Assembly: GCA_946807835.1 (NCBI GenBank)
Contig: OX327686.1
Location: forward strand, 10,478,001-10,542,000
Source of the DNA: Ailanthus altissimus
Taxonomy: Eukaryota > Streptophyta > Magnoliopsida > Sapindales > Simaroubaceae
Direction: 5' to 3'
DNA length: 64,000 bases
Shown here piece by piece: positions 25,330 to 37,621 of this stretch. The notes under the pieces were generated by a model. It ran no database searches. It was not told where the DNA came from and worked only from the letters and a program-made list of their open reading frames with translations. The position numbers and the translations under genes were made by a program. Position 1 is the stretch's first letter; each line of letters opens with the position of its first letter.

Positions 25330-26799
25330 ATGTCATTGAAACTGAACTTGGACTTGAAATTATAACATTTAATGTAACTGAAATTGAATTTAAATTTGAA
25401 ATTAAAATTATAACATTTAACGTAATTGAAATTGAAATTGAAATTATAATTATAATATTTAACGAAATTAAAATCGAAACTAGAATTAGAATCATAACAT
25501 TTAACGTAATTGAAATTAAATTTAAATTTAGAATTAAAATTATAACATTTTATGTAATTGAAATTATAACATTTAACATAATTGAAATCAAAATTAGAAT
25601 TGAAAATATAAAATTAAAGTAATTGAAATTGAAATTGAAATTGGATTTGGAATTAAAACATTTAACGTAATTAAAATTGAAATATGAAATATAAAATTTA
25701 TAACATTTAACGTAATTGAAATTAAAATTAAAATTAGAATTAAAATTATAACATTTAACATAATTAAAATTAAAATTAAATTTATAATTAGAATTATTAT
25801 ATATTAAATTTAAATTTATAATGAGAATTATTATATTTTATGTAATTGAATCCTTCGTAACATTGAAATTATAACATTTAAGGAAATTGAAATCAAAATT
25901 ATAATTTAAATTATAACATTTAACGTAATTGAAATTAGAATTATAACATTTAACGTAATTGAAATCAAAATTAGAATTAGACTTACAACATTTAATGTAA
26001 TTGAATTAGAACTGAAATTTAGAATGATAATATTTACCATAATTGAAATCAATATTGGATTTGAAAATATAATTTTTAACACAATTCAAATCAAATTAGA
26101 ATTTAAAATTATGACATTTAATATAATTGAAAATATAGCATTTAATGAAATTGAATTTAAATTTAGAATTAAAATTATTACATTTAACGTAATTGAAATT
26201 GAATTTGTAATCGGAATTAACATTTAACGTAATTGAAATTGAATAATTATAATATTTAACGTAATTTTAATTTAAATTGGAATTAAAATTATAACATTTA
26301 ACGTAATTTTAATTTAAATTGGAATTAAAATTATAATATTTAACATAATTAAAATTAAAATTAGATTTGAAATTATAATATTTAACAAAATTAAAATTAC
26401 AATTGTAACATTTAGTGTAATTAAAATTTGAAATAGAATTGAAATTATAATATTTAACATAATTAAAAATAGAATAGAAATTAGAATTATATCATTTAAT
26501 ATAATTAAAAAAAATTTAATTGGAATTATAACATCTAAAGTAATTGAAATTTAAAATAAAAATAAAATTAGAATTATAATATTTAACGTAATTTAAATTG
26601 ACATTAGATTTAGAATTATAATATTTAATATAATGGACGAATTTAAAATTAGAATTAAAATTAAAATTATAATATTTAACGTAATTGAAATTTAAATTAT
26701 AAAATTTAATAAAATTAAAATTATAACATTTATTATAATTAAAATTTAAATTGAAATTATAATATTTAGTAGAATTGAAATTGAAATTGAAATTATCAT
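25330..26799. repeat. Degenerate AT-rich minisatellite, left part
   Basis: The array is built from a core ATAACATTTAACGTAATT separated by variable numbers of six-base blocks (GAAATT, AAAATT, AGAATT). Unit length varies from roughly 24 to 50 bases because the hexamer number varies. The array is interrupted by element 2 at 26800 and continues past 42300. Open frames here are products of simple sequence with few stops (I, E, K and N rich) and are not genes. Confidence 0.88.
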
Positions 26800-27844
26800 T
26801 GTTCTCCCCCCAAAAAAGTATCTATGGGCCCAGATCTTTCAAGCCCAAGAGGAATTCAACCCCCAAAGACCTAGCCAGAAAACTTTCCAAGGGACAACCT
26901 TTCCCAAGGCACACCACTATTTGCAAAATGGCCCACTCCGAGGATGAGTCCATAGTGACAGCCATCGGGTCAGGTTTTGGCATGGCTGGATTATGTAGGA
27001 TCTATTCAAATTCAGAGGACTTGGTTGGTAAACTGAAGTACCTGCTCAATATGACAGGTAATGATGCAACTAAAACTGCTCTTTATATACTAACTAAATC
27101 AGCTCATTTGGATGAATATGATCAAATGTAGACACCAGGATAGAACGGTTGTCTGCTCTTTATAGTCAAGTAACTAGAAGATCTCTTAGGAAGACCTCAG
27201 ATCATGTTAGAATTGAATAGGAATTGATTGCCAAAAAATCGATCCGAGCAGATCCTTCTTAGCCTCACATTTAATCAAATCCACCGACGAAGACATGTAT
27301 AAGGAATATGCCAAGAATATTCCTAAACAGATGTCAGAAAGATACTTGCATATGTTAGAAGCACAACAAAAGTAGGGTCAGAAGCGAGATAGAAGATCCA
27401 CAAAAATATTTGGCGTATGATAGAAGTACAGTAGATACGGAATACCTGAAGTGCCTTCCCCCTTGAAAGCCTGTACTATAAAAGAAAGGAAAAAACACAG
27501 ACGAATGATGATGAAAAAGTTACCCATGAAAACGCTCTACGAAAGAATAAATTGGTAAAGAAAGGTTTTTTTTTTCTTGCTCTTTCATTCTAAAACACAT
27601 TTTTTACTCCTTGCCTTATCAGATTTCTACCTTAGAGACCTTTATTTTTACTTAAACATCAGAAAGTTTTTGCCGGAATTCATCCCAATAGTTATCTTAA
27701 TATTTTACAGGTCCCGCTATAGTTGACGACGAAAAAGATTTGAGCTCACATAAGTAGGCTCAACTAGGACAAGGCCCAAGAACCAATTCCCACTAACAAA
27801 TAAATTCAAAGCTTGTTAACCTAAAGAATCATTTTTTTCGTTCA
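26800..27844 (+). repeat. 5' LTR of element 2 (1045 bp)
   Basis: It starts TGTTCTCCCCCC and ends TTCGTTCA. It is homologous along its full length to the 3' LTR at 41235-42299. In one 133-position stretch that I aligned by eye (starting CCGAGGATGAG) I count about 27 differences, nearly all transitions. A CTATAAAAGAAAGG TATA-like motif lies near 27475. The divergence points to an old insertion. Confidence 0.9.
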
Positions 27845-27852
27845 ATAGTTTT

Positions 27853-27868
27853 TGGCGCCATCTATGGG
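27853..27868 (+). promoter_or_regulatory. Primer-binding site of element 2
   Basis: TGGCGCCATCTATGGG begins eight bases after the LTR end. TGGCGCC matches primer sites common in Tat-type Gypsy elements. The exact tRNA is not assigned here. Confidence 0.75.
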
Positions 27869-27907
27869 AATTGAGATGAAAAGCTTTGTCCAAGAAGACG
27901 GGTGGCA

Positions 27908-29500
27908 ATGGTGGAACAATCGTCAACCAGCAGAAATCGCGTTGTCAGAGAGCGAGGCTCAGACCTAAACAGGAACGGAGGCCATAAAAATATGCCTCTT
28001 TCTCGGATAGAAAGCTTATTGCCATCGAAAATACAGGCAAAGCTAAGAACCGAAAAGAAAAGAACTGAGATAGCTCATAGCTGAGTTGATCAAGAGTAAA
28101 CGAAGGGAAGCAGGAAATGGCAATAAGAGGGAATCTTAAGAGGAGATTCGAGAACAGATAGAACGAAGGAACAGATCGGGGACCTTTTACGATTTTCCCA
28201 GAGCAACTAGGCTAAGTCAGGCTATCCCTGAGAGAGAAGAGGCAGAGATTGAAGGTTTCGAGCAGGGAGCAAGAAAAGAGCCGTTTGCCGAACAGTGACA
28301 ACATCAACAGGGTGAGTTGGGCTTGGAAAGCAAGGTCCTTAATTTAAAGGGAAAGTTGGAGAGCCTCTTGGCAAAGAGGGAGAAGAAAGATCAGTCTATT
28401 GTGAAGAAGATGAAGAGGAAGAGAATATCACTACTGACAGACGAGCTAAGAGACGTAGGGCTCTCGAGCGGGTTTTGACTCCCAAACCTACCAACTTACA
28501 TGGGAGTCACCGACCTCAACTATTATGTCGACCAGATTACTGACCTACTGTCAATTGCAGGACTAAATGTACAGACTCTTCCATATGAACTTAGAGGGGC
28601 CTGCTTTACTTTGGTGTAGGGGCTTAAAGCAGTGCAGTATTGCCTCATACAACAAGTTGACTAAAAAGTTAGTGCAACATTTTCAAGGTTCGTGCGAGCT
28701 AGTTAAAGATTTAGAGTAGCTGAAGCGGATCAAAAAGAGCAAAGGTAAGAGCCTTAGGAATTTCATCCAAAGATTCTATAAGGAGATGATAGCCATAGGA
28801 GCTTTCGACCAGCTCATGGCCCTAGATGTCCTTATGGCTGGGCTAGGGCTAAATAGATTCTGGTACTACCTAGTAGAAAGCGACGTCATAAGTTATGCAT
28901 TGGCATATAATAAGGCGTCGAAGTATATATCAATAAAAGAGTGTGAGAAAGCCAAGAGATCCTTTGCCGAACCACCTCGAGGACAGGCTAGGCCTAGAGA
29001 AGAAGTCAAATATAGGGGAAGAAAAGGACCCCCACCCTCTCTGCAGAAATATCGTAGGACGAACAATGAATACCGTCCCCATAAAAGGGAAAATTTTGTA
29101 AACTAGTGTAATGTACCTGACAACTAGAGGAATAATACATAGAACAATAGGCCTAAAAATTAGAGAGATGAGCCAAACAAATTTTACCCAAGTAACCCTT
29201 CTGGGCAGCCTCAGAGCCTGAGGAACCATAACGAACATTCAACTAGAGAGAGAAGGGTGGCTTGTGTTGATAATTTTCTCCCCTTAGTCTTGCCACTCAA
29301 AGACATCTACAATGCAATTAAAAATTGGGGCTGCTACACATAAATTTCAAAGAAAAGGGAGTAGAGCAGTGAAAGACCCGAAAAAATGGTACAACATGCA
29401 TAAGGGGCCAGGACACACCATAGGGAATACTCCGAGTTGAGGAAGCAAGTTGACGCCCTAATAAGGAATGAGTACTTGGAAAAGTTCCTAGATGACTGAC
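27908..29500 (+). pseudogene. gag of element 2, degraded
   Basis: The frame opens at ATG 27908 with MVEQSSTSRNRVV. A charged N-terminal region (to about 28440) is followed by a capsid-like part. This includes a segment homologous to the retrotransposon gag domain (about 28500-29000), with RFYKEMIAIGAFDQ and LMAGLGLNRFWYYLVE, then a basic region rich in R, G and P. Near 29385-29430 the place of the CCHC zinc knuckle reads WYNMHKGPGHTIGNT, so His remains but the expected cysteines are gone. Stops occur at many points. It is upstream of and presumably once fused to protease and pol. Confidence 0.75.
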
Positions 29501-29559
29501 ACAACCACTGAGCAGCCCAGTGGATCAAATCTTAACCCCATCATAATTATTTCTAGCGG

Positions 29560-30200
29560 ATCCATATTTCTAGGAGAATCAAATAAACAGCAGAGAAACT
29601 ACTCCAAGTACTAAATGGTGGCATACCAATTTTTATGTAACACTTCTCTGTCCAAGAAGCCTAGATTGCAGCAGGAGGTGTCAATTATGTTCACAGAGAA
29701 GGATACATAGGGAGTCAGTTATCCTCATGACGATGCGCTTATGATAGAAGTGCTATTAACAAGAGAAAAAAATGAACCAGGAATTCGTTGACCCGGGTAG
29801 CTTGATTGACATAATCTTTAAAGAGACATTGGATGAGTTAAAAATTAAGAACTTGCATATAAAAGAGACCCACACATCGCTATAGGGGTTTGAAGATGGC
29901 TTTCTGATGCCGATTAAGGTAGTGGCCATGCCTCTCTCCGTAGAACAGAAGCCCTATGAGAAAACTATGATGACCAAATTCGTGGTGGTCGATTAGCCAT
30001 TTCCATATAAGATCCTCATCGGGCAGCCATTCATGGTGGGCACGAATGCTGCTCTATCTATTCGTTACTTAAAGCTAAAATTCTCAGTAAGGGAGGGAAT
30101 CAGAGTAGTATTAGGGGATCAGAAGGTAGTTAGGAATTGTTACGCAGTAATGGCAAGGAAGGCATTCTGTATTTCCACTATCAACTCAAAGGAAAAAATC
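29560..30200 (+). pseudogene. Aspartic protease domain of element 2, degraded
   Basis: Block order fits a Tat-type retropepsin: SGGSIFLGESN, VSIMFTEKD...SYPHDDALMIEV, then the active-site region VDPGSLIDIIF (around 29790-29820). Later come FVVVD followed by a stop and PFPYKILIGQPFMVGTNA, and a LKLKF block (30000-30085). The catalytic triad is normally D-G/S/T-G; here it reads D-P-G. The domain would process the polyprotein. It is broken by several stops. Confidence 0.72.
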
Positions 30201-30399
30201 AGCAAATTCCTAGAGCTAATAGAAGAACTGCAGGTTATACGAGTTAGAGCCAAGGAACCTGAAAAAGTGGTTAAGGTGGGAACCCAATTAAGGCCAGAGG
30301 TCAAGGAAGGGCTTACTCGATTGGTACTTGAATTTTCAAACATCTTTGCTCGGTCCTACAAGGGTATACCTACAGATCGATCCAAAATTGGCTTCCTAC

Positions 30400-31660
30400 A
30401 GGTTGATCGTCAACCGCATATCCCGATCGGTTAAGCAGAAAAGGATAATCTTTAACCAGGAGCGGAATGAGGCTGTTGCAATAGAGGTGGAGAAACTGTC
30501 GACAGCAGGTTTTATCAAGAAAGTCCATTACCCTGACTGGTTGGCCAATGTGGTAATAATAAAAAAGGACAATGAGAAGTGGAGGATGTGCGTAGATTTC
30601 ACCTATTTGAATAAGGCGTGTCCAAATAATAATTTTCCCCTCCCAAAGATTGACCAGCTCGTGGATGGCATGACTGGACACGAGCTATTAAACTTCATGG
30701 ATGCCTTCTCCGATCTCGAACAAGAAAAAACATCATTTGTCGCCCACCAAGGGACCTACTGCTACCTAGTAATGCCATTCGAATTGAAAAATGTCGGGGC
30801 TACCTACTAGAGACTAGTAATCAAGCTCTTCAAAAATCAGATTGGTAGGAATATGGAGGTCTACATGGATGACATGATCGCCAAGTCCATAAAGGAGAAG
30901 GACCACGTTGCCGATCTAAGGGAAACTTTTGTGATATTAAAAGAGAACAAAATGAGACTAAATCTGAAGAAATATGATTTTGGGGTAAAGTCTGGAAAGT
31001 GTTTGGGCTTCATGGTAAGCTAGAGGGAGATACAAGCCAACCCAGATAAAGTGTGAGCCATTCTGAAAATGAAGTCTCCAACCATGGTAAAAGAGCTCTA
31101 GCGACTTACAAAAAGAATCTCGGCCCTGAACGGGTTCATTTTCTAGGCCACTGATAAATGCGTCACCTTCTTCCAGGCTATAAAGAGGAATGAGAAGAAT
31201 TTGTGCACGAAGGAATGAGAGTAGGCTTTTCAACAGTTGAAAGCCTACCTCTCAGAACCAGTACACTTAGCTATCCCTATACAAGAGGAGGTGTTGATAT
31301 TGTACCTGGGAGTCTCTGAGCAGACCGTAAGCTTGGTGTTGGCCAAAGAAGAAGATGGGGTGCAACGTTCAGTATATTATATAAGTAAATTCTTTGTCAA
31401 CTCAAAAACTCAATACCTTCCCATTTAAAAGTTTGCTCTGGCTTTGATTGTGTTAGAAAGAAAGCTGCGGCCCTACTTCTAGGCTCACACCATCATTGTA
31501 CGGACTAACCTGCCACTAAAATAGATCATACATAAACCAAACCTATCTGATCGATTAGTTAAATGGTCCATAGAGTTTAGGGAGTATGACATCCACTATA
31601 AGCCCTTAATAACTATCAAAGGGGAGGCCTTGACAGACTGCATAGTTGAATGTACTTGTG
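30400..31660 (+). pseudogene. Reverse transcriptase and RNase H of element 2, degraded
   Basis: RT blocks in order: RIIFNQERNEAVAIEVEKL, WLANVVIIKKDNEKWRMCVD, YLNKACPNNNFPLPKIDQLV, ELLNFMDAFS, then EQEKTSFVAHQGTYCYLVMPF, and the catalytic YMDD at 30862-30873. About ten residues normally found between DAFS and EQEKTSF are missing. The connection and first RNase H follow: FQQLKAYLSEPVHLAIP, LYLGVSEQTVSLVLAKEE, YYISKFF, and DRLVKWSIEFREYDI near 31590. Single-base stops are numerous. Six are TAG where family members have glutamine (30808, 31021, 31099, 31222, 31480, 31522). The enzyme would copy element RNA to DNA; this copy cannot. Confidence 0.88.
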
Positions 31661-31699
31661 AGTCAATGAGGGTCGATGAAATAAGAGCCCAAACCACCT

Positions 31700-32090
31700 A
31701 CCCTACTTTAGAAATATGGTTACTCTATATTGACGAGGCATCCAACCTACAAGGAAGCAGAGCATGGGTTATTGTGGTTAACCCTGAAGGAGATGAGGTT
31801 AGCTATGTAATCCACTTCGGGTTCAAAGCCTCAAACAATAAGCCAGAATATGAAATCATTCTGATCGAATTAAGAGTAGCTCGGGCAGTAAACGTAAAGA
31901 GAGTGTTGATAAAGAACGACTCCCAGTTAGTGGTGAATCAGGTCAACGACAACTTTGAGGCCAGAGAGGAGAGAATGGTCGCATATCTAGTAAACGTGAG
32001 GAGTTTCGCCAACCAGTTTCGGGAAATACAAGTAGAATTGATCTCGAGAAATAAGAATCACCGGACATACATCATCGCCCAAATGACATT
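31700..32090 (+). pseudogene. Second (archaeal-type) RNase H domain of element 2
   Basis: After the first RNase H an independent RNase H fold appears: WLLYIDEAS (first Asp), then FGFKASNNKPEYEIILIELR (Glu), then VLIKNDSQLVVNQVN (Asp). The order and spacing match the extra RNase H of Tat-lineage elements; the usual YVDGAS and NNEAEYEAL motifs are slightly altered. This part is open within a 193-codon frame (31630-32211) although the polyprotein is broken on both sides. It is the strongest lineage marker in the element. Confidence 0.82.
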
Positions 32091-32289
32091 AGTAAAAGAT
32101 GCTCGGTTACCCCGAACGGTCCCTTGTGGAACTTATAATAGAGGCCAGCATTCGAGAGAAAGAATAGCTCATGCAAATCGGGTCGGAACGCAGCTGGATG
32201 GACTATATTAAAGACTATATTTTAAATTGGACAATCCTAACTGACAGAAAAAAAAGCACGGAGAATCAAATACCGAGCTGCCAGGTACT

Positions 32290-33422
32290 CAATGATCGGT
32301 GAAGTGTTATACCGAAAAGGGTTTCTCACACCCCTACATGCAGTGCTTTGCCCTACTTAATACGAAACGAGTCCGTAGGGAAATACGCGAAAGGGTCTGT
32401 GGTAATCACTTTGGGACATATGTATTGGCTCATAAGGTATTCAAGATCGGGTATTACTGGCCGATCGCCTAGCAATATGCTAAAAGCCTGGTAAGATAAA
32501 TGTCAAAGATTCACGGACAAGATTCAAGCACCCGCGGAAGAGCTGACCACAATGAGCGGATCTTGGTTGTTCACCCAGTAAGGGCTCGACTTGATCGAAC
32601 CCTTGTTCAGAGGCAAAGGGTTCTGTAAATATGTGGTTGTGACAGTCGATTACTTTACCAAATGGATCGAGGTTGAGCCGCTATCTAAGATAACAGAGAA
32701 AAGTGTCCAGGATTTTGTGGGGAGAAAGGTTATATACCACTATAGGATCCCTCACACTATCATTACTGACCATAGAAAGCAGTTCGATAACAACAGCTTT
32801 AAGAACTTCTACGAATAGCTCAGAGTGTGACGGTCATTTGCCTCCCTTGCATATCCCAAGACCAACGGTCAGGTTGAATTCTCCAACAAGTTGGTCAAGA
32901 AGCTACTTAAAAAGAAATTGACAGAAAGAAATGGAGTATGGGTAGAAGAGCTACCAAAAGTATTGTGGGCACTTCGAACAACTAGTAAAATTGCCACAGG
33001 GGAGATGCCATTTTCTTTAGCTTTTGAGAGCGAATCAATAATCCCTACAGAGGTAGGAACCCCAACTCACCGGGTGCTGAACTTCTCTAAAGCAGTTAAC
33101 AATAGGCTGATACAGGGCTGATTGGATTCAATCGAACAGCTTAGAGATCAGGCTCAAATATGAACGGTAGCATACCAGCAGAAGACCGTCAGGTACTACA
33201 ATAAGAGAGTTAAGGCCAGAGAATTTGAAGAGGGAGACCTGGTGCTGAGAAGGGTAGTGCTCAACACAAGGAATCCAGCAGACGGGGTTCTCGGCCTGAC
33301 TTGAAAAGAGTCGTATAAAGTCTTCAGGTGCATTAAAAGAGCCTATGAGCTCGAAGCAAGAGATGGGCGAGTCGTGTGAAAGCTATAAAATGCTGAACTA
33401 CTAAGAAAATACTATTCTTAAC
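32290..33422 (+). pseudogene. Integrase of element 2, degraded
   Basis: The N-terminal zinc-binding part (32290-32540) is scrambled by frameshifts, with GEVLYRKGFL recognisable. The catalytic core is clear: VVTVDYFTKWIEVEPL (first Asp), HTIITDHRKQFD (second Asp), and TNGQVEFSNKLVK (Glu). Next come VWVEELPKVLWALRTTSK and FSLAFESESIIPTEV. The C-terminal part has YNKRVKAREFEEGDLVLRR and a YELEARDG block, ending LLRKYYS before TAA at about 33420. A stop follows the Asp block (near 32817). It matches the fragment in element 1. Confidence 0.85.
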
Positions 33423-33707
33423 TCTACCCTTTATGCAATGGTAATTCCCTATGTATGAACACCATACTTAATAAAGTTGTTTGTATTTTTACATGTATGA
33501 CTATGAAAAACGAACTGGTCGGAGCATAAGTTGGTATACCCATAAACGTTGCCCTGAGGTTATTTAATGAAGGCTCAGCGAGAATAATTTTGGAAAAGTG
33601 ATCTGGATCCTAGAATATCATCCCATCATGACATCATCATCATCATCTTCATCATGAGCATTACATCCCATCATCTTTGCCATCGTATCATTGTATCGTC
33701 CTCATTT

Positions 33708-33913
33708 TTCCATGATCGGTTCGACGCTCATGAAGTACTTCACCGTCATCGGCTCGATGCCTAAAGGGCATCTCACCATAATTGGTTCGATGCTCATAGA
33801 AGCATTTTGTTGTGACTGGTTCGACACTTGCAGAGCACTTCACTATCATCGGCTTGATGCCCAAGAGGCATTTCACCATGATTGATTCGATGTTCGCGGA
33901 AGCATTTCACCGT
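33708..33913 (+). repeat. 33/34-bp repeats arranged as two ~100-bp trimers
   Basis: Six consecutive units are built on ATCGGTTCGATGCTC...GCATTTCACC. Units 2 and 5 (GGCTCGATGCC...GGGCATCTCACC type) resemble each other more than their neighbours, as do 1/4 and 3/6, giving a trimer of about 100 bp present twice. It sits downstream of integrase in the same slot as the 71-bp array of element 1, with unrelated sequence. Confidence 0.8.
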
Positions 33914-34759
33914 CGCTAGTTGGCCGCAAGGATAGTAAAGACAGCTCGACAGGGTGAGGATTGTGGCATTCCAACAACATCACCATGGGTTACATCGTGG
34001 CCCCTATTGAAGAGGGTTTGATTGTGGCCTTTCTATGGTATCACTGTGGCCAGTCTATAGCACTTATAACACGCAATTCAACATTATTACGCCGAGCTAG
34101 TCTATTAAAACTACTAAAAATTACTTGACCAAAATTATGACTCCGAGCTAAGCATCATCTTTCCAGTAATCTCTCTAAGTTATTAATTCAATGACATAAC
34201 ACCGGACCAACGTACGCTGCCTGCTCTGATATGGACAACTGTTCGATCACACCTCCGCCAAAAAGGGCGTTATTATTCAATTCTCTGCATGATGGTTCTC
34301 ATCACAATGGCGAACCAATTATTTTTTTTGGTATACATAAGAAAGAACCAACCTTAAATTTCTTTAGGGTAGGGGAAGAGCTACTCATTTATATCCGAAG
34401 CTCACCAAGGTGTTCATAAATAACCACTATTATTTGAACATGATGGGCGATTCGACAGTATGGTTAGCTTTTCTTGTTAAATGTTTTATTATCAGTTTGG
34501 TTATGTTAAAAAATGCTCGTTTTCAGACTAGCTACTATGTTATTAGTAATTCCCCTATATGAGAAAATAGGTTCACTATAAAAAAGCTTGAGAAGAAACA
34601 AAGCAACGTAGGAAACACTAGAACAGTCTAAATTTATATTTATACAAAAAGTTTAAGACTTTACAAAAAGATTCTCAATTTTACAAGAAGAAATAAAAGA
34701 TGGAAAAGAAATAAGAGAAAATGGAGGAGAGACGAGAAAGTTGTAGAGAAGCTCTCGAC
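33914..34759. other. Element 2 3' region, no gene seen
   Basis: This is non-coding retroelement sequence between the repeats and the end of the antisense gene. A 62-codon + frame at 34231-34419 has no recognisable product. Confidence 0.45.
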
Positions 34760-35071
34760 TCAGGCGGTTAGGGCCATGTTAGGGATCTCCAAGTCTACAA
34801 CAAGAACTACCTCGAGATTGGCATCGATCAAAGTGTTAGCAGGAGCAAAGGACCGGTTGGAGTTTTAGTTGGCCCAAGGAGCTGAGTGACAACAGCTACA
34901 ATATCTTGGCCCTAGTCAGCAGTAGGGGTTCCCTCATTAGAACCTGCAACAACAACACTACCAGCAGCAGCAATTGCCTCAGCTGGAATAACTTCATCAG
35001 CACTAGCACCAAAAGATACTGATGTCTCTCCAGCATCTCGAGCCACTGAGGTCCCTCTTTTGTGGTATAAG

Positions 35072-37621
35072 TGTTGAGTGTTGTATATAGAGTGTGTGAT
35101 TATACGAGTGTATACGTAATTTCAAAAATTACCATATGCGCAGCGGAAGCATGTTACAAAATACACCCATTTTAACAATTTCAACATATATCACATATAT
35201 GCATAAGTATAACAATTATACAATAATAAATGATGAACAATATTGTATTATAACATAATGTAAAATACTTACCTAATGAAGGTAGCTTTACAAATTCTTC
35301 AAGTATTTCACCAATCCATGTGAAGAGCTCACCTTGAAGTATATGTTGAACAATTCTAATCCATAACATTTGGTGGGATTATGGAGCTAGAATGGTAGCT
35401 TTAGAATTTTTCAGCAACTTGTATTCAACTTTTTTGAATACATATTCTTGTTTCATAAACATTAATGTGGTTTGGCCATTCATGGAAGGAGAAGAAGATG
35501 ATCTTTATTTTGTTCTTGTTGGTAACACTTTACAAACACAACAACAATAAATTCTCTTTGTCATTGCTAAGTTATCCAAGTGTGTAAAATTAATCAAACC
35601 AGAAAAATTTTCACACACTTATCATTCAACTCCTTGAAAGAAAAACAAGACAAAGTATTTCTCTCTCCCCTCCTCCTCTCTTGGCCGAGACCTTTACCTT
35701 GTAAGAATGAATTCAATTCATTCAATTCTTGTTTTCTCAATTGATGGCCAAGCAAAGTGAAGTGCTTTCCCCACCATCATTTTAGTTGGTCTCCCACTCA
35801 ATATTATTAACAATATGCCTAGGTCCCTCCACTTCCTTAATGCTTAAAAGAATAACAATAAATGAAGAAGTGTTCCCTACATTAGCCAAAACATGGCCGG
35901 CCACTTCAATGAATGAAAATGAATCAAATTCATTTAATGGCTTATTTTAATACATATAATATAAAGAAATCCTCCACCATTCATAATGGCCAAATATTAA
36001 ATTCATTTAAATAACATTAATGCAATAAACTATATAATAATATTTAGTGCATTAAAAGTATATAATAAATAAATCAAAAACTATTTTTGATTATTTAATT
36101 AATATAATAAAATAAATCAAAAACTATTTTTGTATTATTTTATTAATATATCATGAAACAAAATGAAGGGCTTAGATCTTGCCATTTGTCATCATCCTAT
36201 TGGTTAACAACTTTTGTTAACTAATTATTACTACCAAGGTTAAATGGTAAAATGGTAAAATTAAATCATGGAACAAATTTTACCATTTGTCAATATTCTA
36301 TTAATTAACAACCCTTGTTAATTAATTAAGTGATGTACTTAACAATTAAGTCTTGACAAATGTACAATCCGAGGGATCCCTAAACAATCGTTCTCTTTTG
36401 CTGAAATTTATTAGATCGAACTATTCAATCCAATCCGCTACCCCAGTGCACAACGAGTATACTTCATATTGTGAGACTCTCTAGGTCCACACCTAATTTG
36501 TCATATAGAGCTCCTCCATACGTCCGTGAACAATGTCCCACACACACGTTACGGATATTACAAATTAGCATCTTAGACCATACAGGTGGAGGTTATTACA
36601 TATTCGTATAATCCTTCCATCATTTATATCCTTGAAGAGCAGAGATATAGATCATCACCGTCAAATCTCTATTTGCTCAACCACGAACTTATCTCCAGAT
36701 TTATATTTCATAAAACAATATCCACAAACACTTTTGTGATATTGTTTATTCCTTCGGAATATCTTTTCCGAGGTTTATGCTTGCGGCCACAAGACTTTCT
36801 GAAATACAATCTCAGAGCATTAGGATATACAACCCACTCATATGAGCTGATGGATCCCATATCTACGCACACCGAACTCCACGAGCATCGGACCATACCC
36901 AGCGACACCCAGCGGTCAGACCATGAAAGGTTTTCTGACATGTGTGGAACCAAAGCATGGTGGATCACTCACAAGCCTACCGTGGCGCTCAGGTCAAAGG
37001 ACCACAAATACTACTCAACTCGGAAGACCTTCCATTGACGGCTTTATGAGATGTCTATTGGATGTCTTCGTGAGTCTGTTCAATATCCAGTCCTTACTGA
37101 ATACTTGCATCTCTATACGAGTTTCCTACTAAGCTCATGGTTTGCTAAGACTAACCATCTGGACCATCCAGATATAGACATACACTAATCTATATTAATG
37201 GGTTCCACCGATAGACCCGCATCGATGAAATTAGATCAGGCACATTATGTTTGAGAACATATTTGCATAATGACATTTCCTAGCACCATCTGCAACTCCT
37301 TCTAGCTATGTCATTACTAATATATTCTTAGGTCATTGTCCCATTTTAGACAAGGCTCTAACTCCTTAGATTTTGCTAAATCTTATTACCACTAACTCTT
37401 AGTGTTTATAACTATTAGCGTTGCTAACTCTTAGCCCTGGTCTAAACTCTTTTAGACCAGATCTGAACTTCTTCAGATCATACAATGCCTAAAACGTTAC
37501 AAGCATTTTACCATTTAATAAAAATAATATTAACGATTTTATTAGATTTATAATAATTGTATAAATACAATCATTATGTATTTATACATTATGGGATGGC
37601 ACGTAAGCACAAATCCCAACA
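35072..37621 (-). mobile_element. Family X solo LTR, 2550 bp, TSD ATAAG
   Basis: On the minus strand it starts TGTTGGGATTTGTGC (at 37621) and ends ACTCAACA (at 35072). Perfect ATAAG duplications flank it at 35067-35071 and 37622-37626. TG...CA ends with a short inverted TGTTG/CAACA, a 5-bp duplication and no coding domains identify a solo LTR. The superfamily is not certain; the TGTTGGG start and the CTTCCGCTGCGCATATGG block near the end suggest Copia. It is the best-preserved of the three copies in the window and defines the family limits. Confidence 0.88.
36586..37038 (+). other. 150-codon open frame antisense to family X LTR
   Basis: The frame runs against the LTR direction. Similar residues occur in two broken frames of the copy at 3578-6247 (YNPS.IYI, LISRFIF, TIPxDTQ). 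I recognise no domain, and there is no obvious promoter or signal peptide. It could be chance openness in conserved LTR DNA. Confidence 0.3.

Noticed and set aside
25301..26227. Several open frames (60-100 codons) in the AT minisatellite, both strands
   Set aside because: They are simple I/N/E/K-rich translations of GAAATT-type hexamers; openness follows from the repeat, and the frames start and end within units.
31630..32211. 193-codon open frame as an active gene
   Set aside because: It covers the second RNase H of element 2, with the polyprotein broken immediately on both sides; openness is residual.
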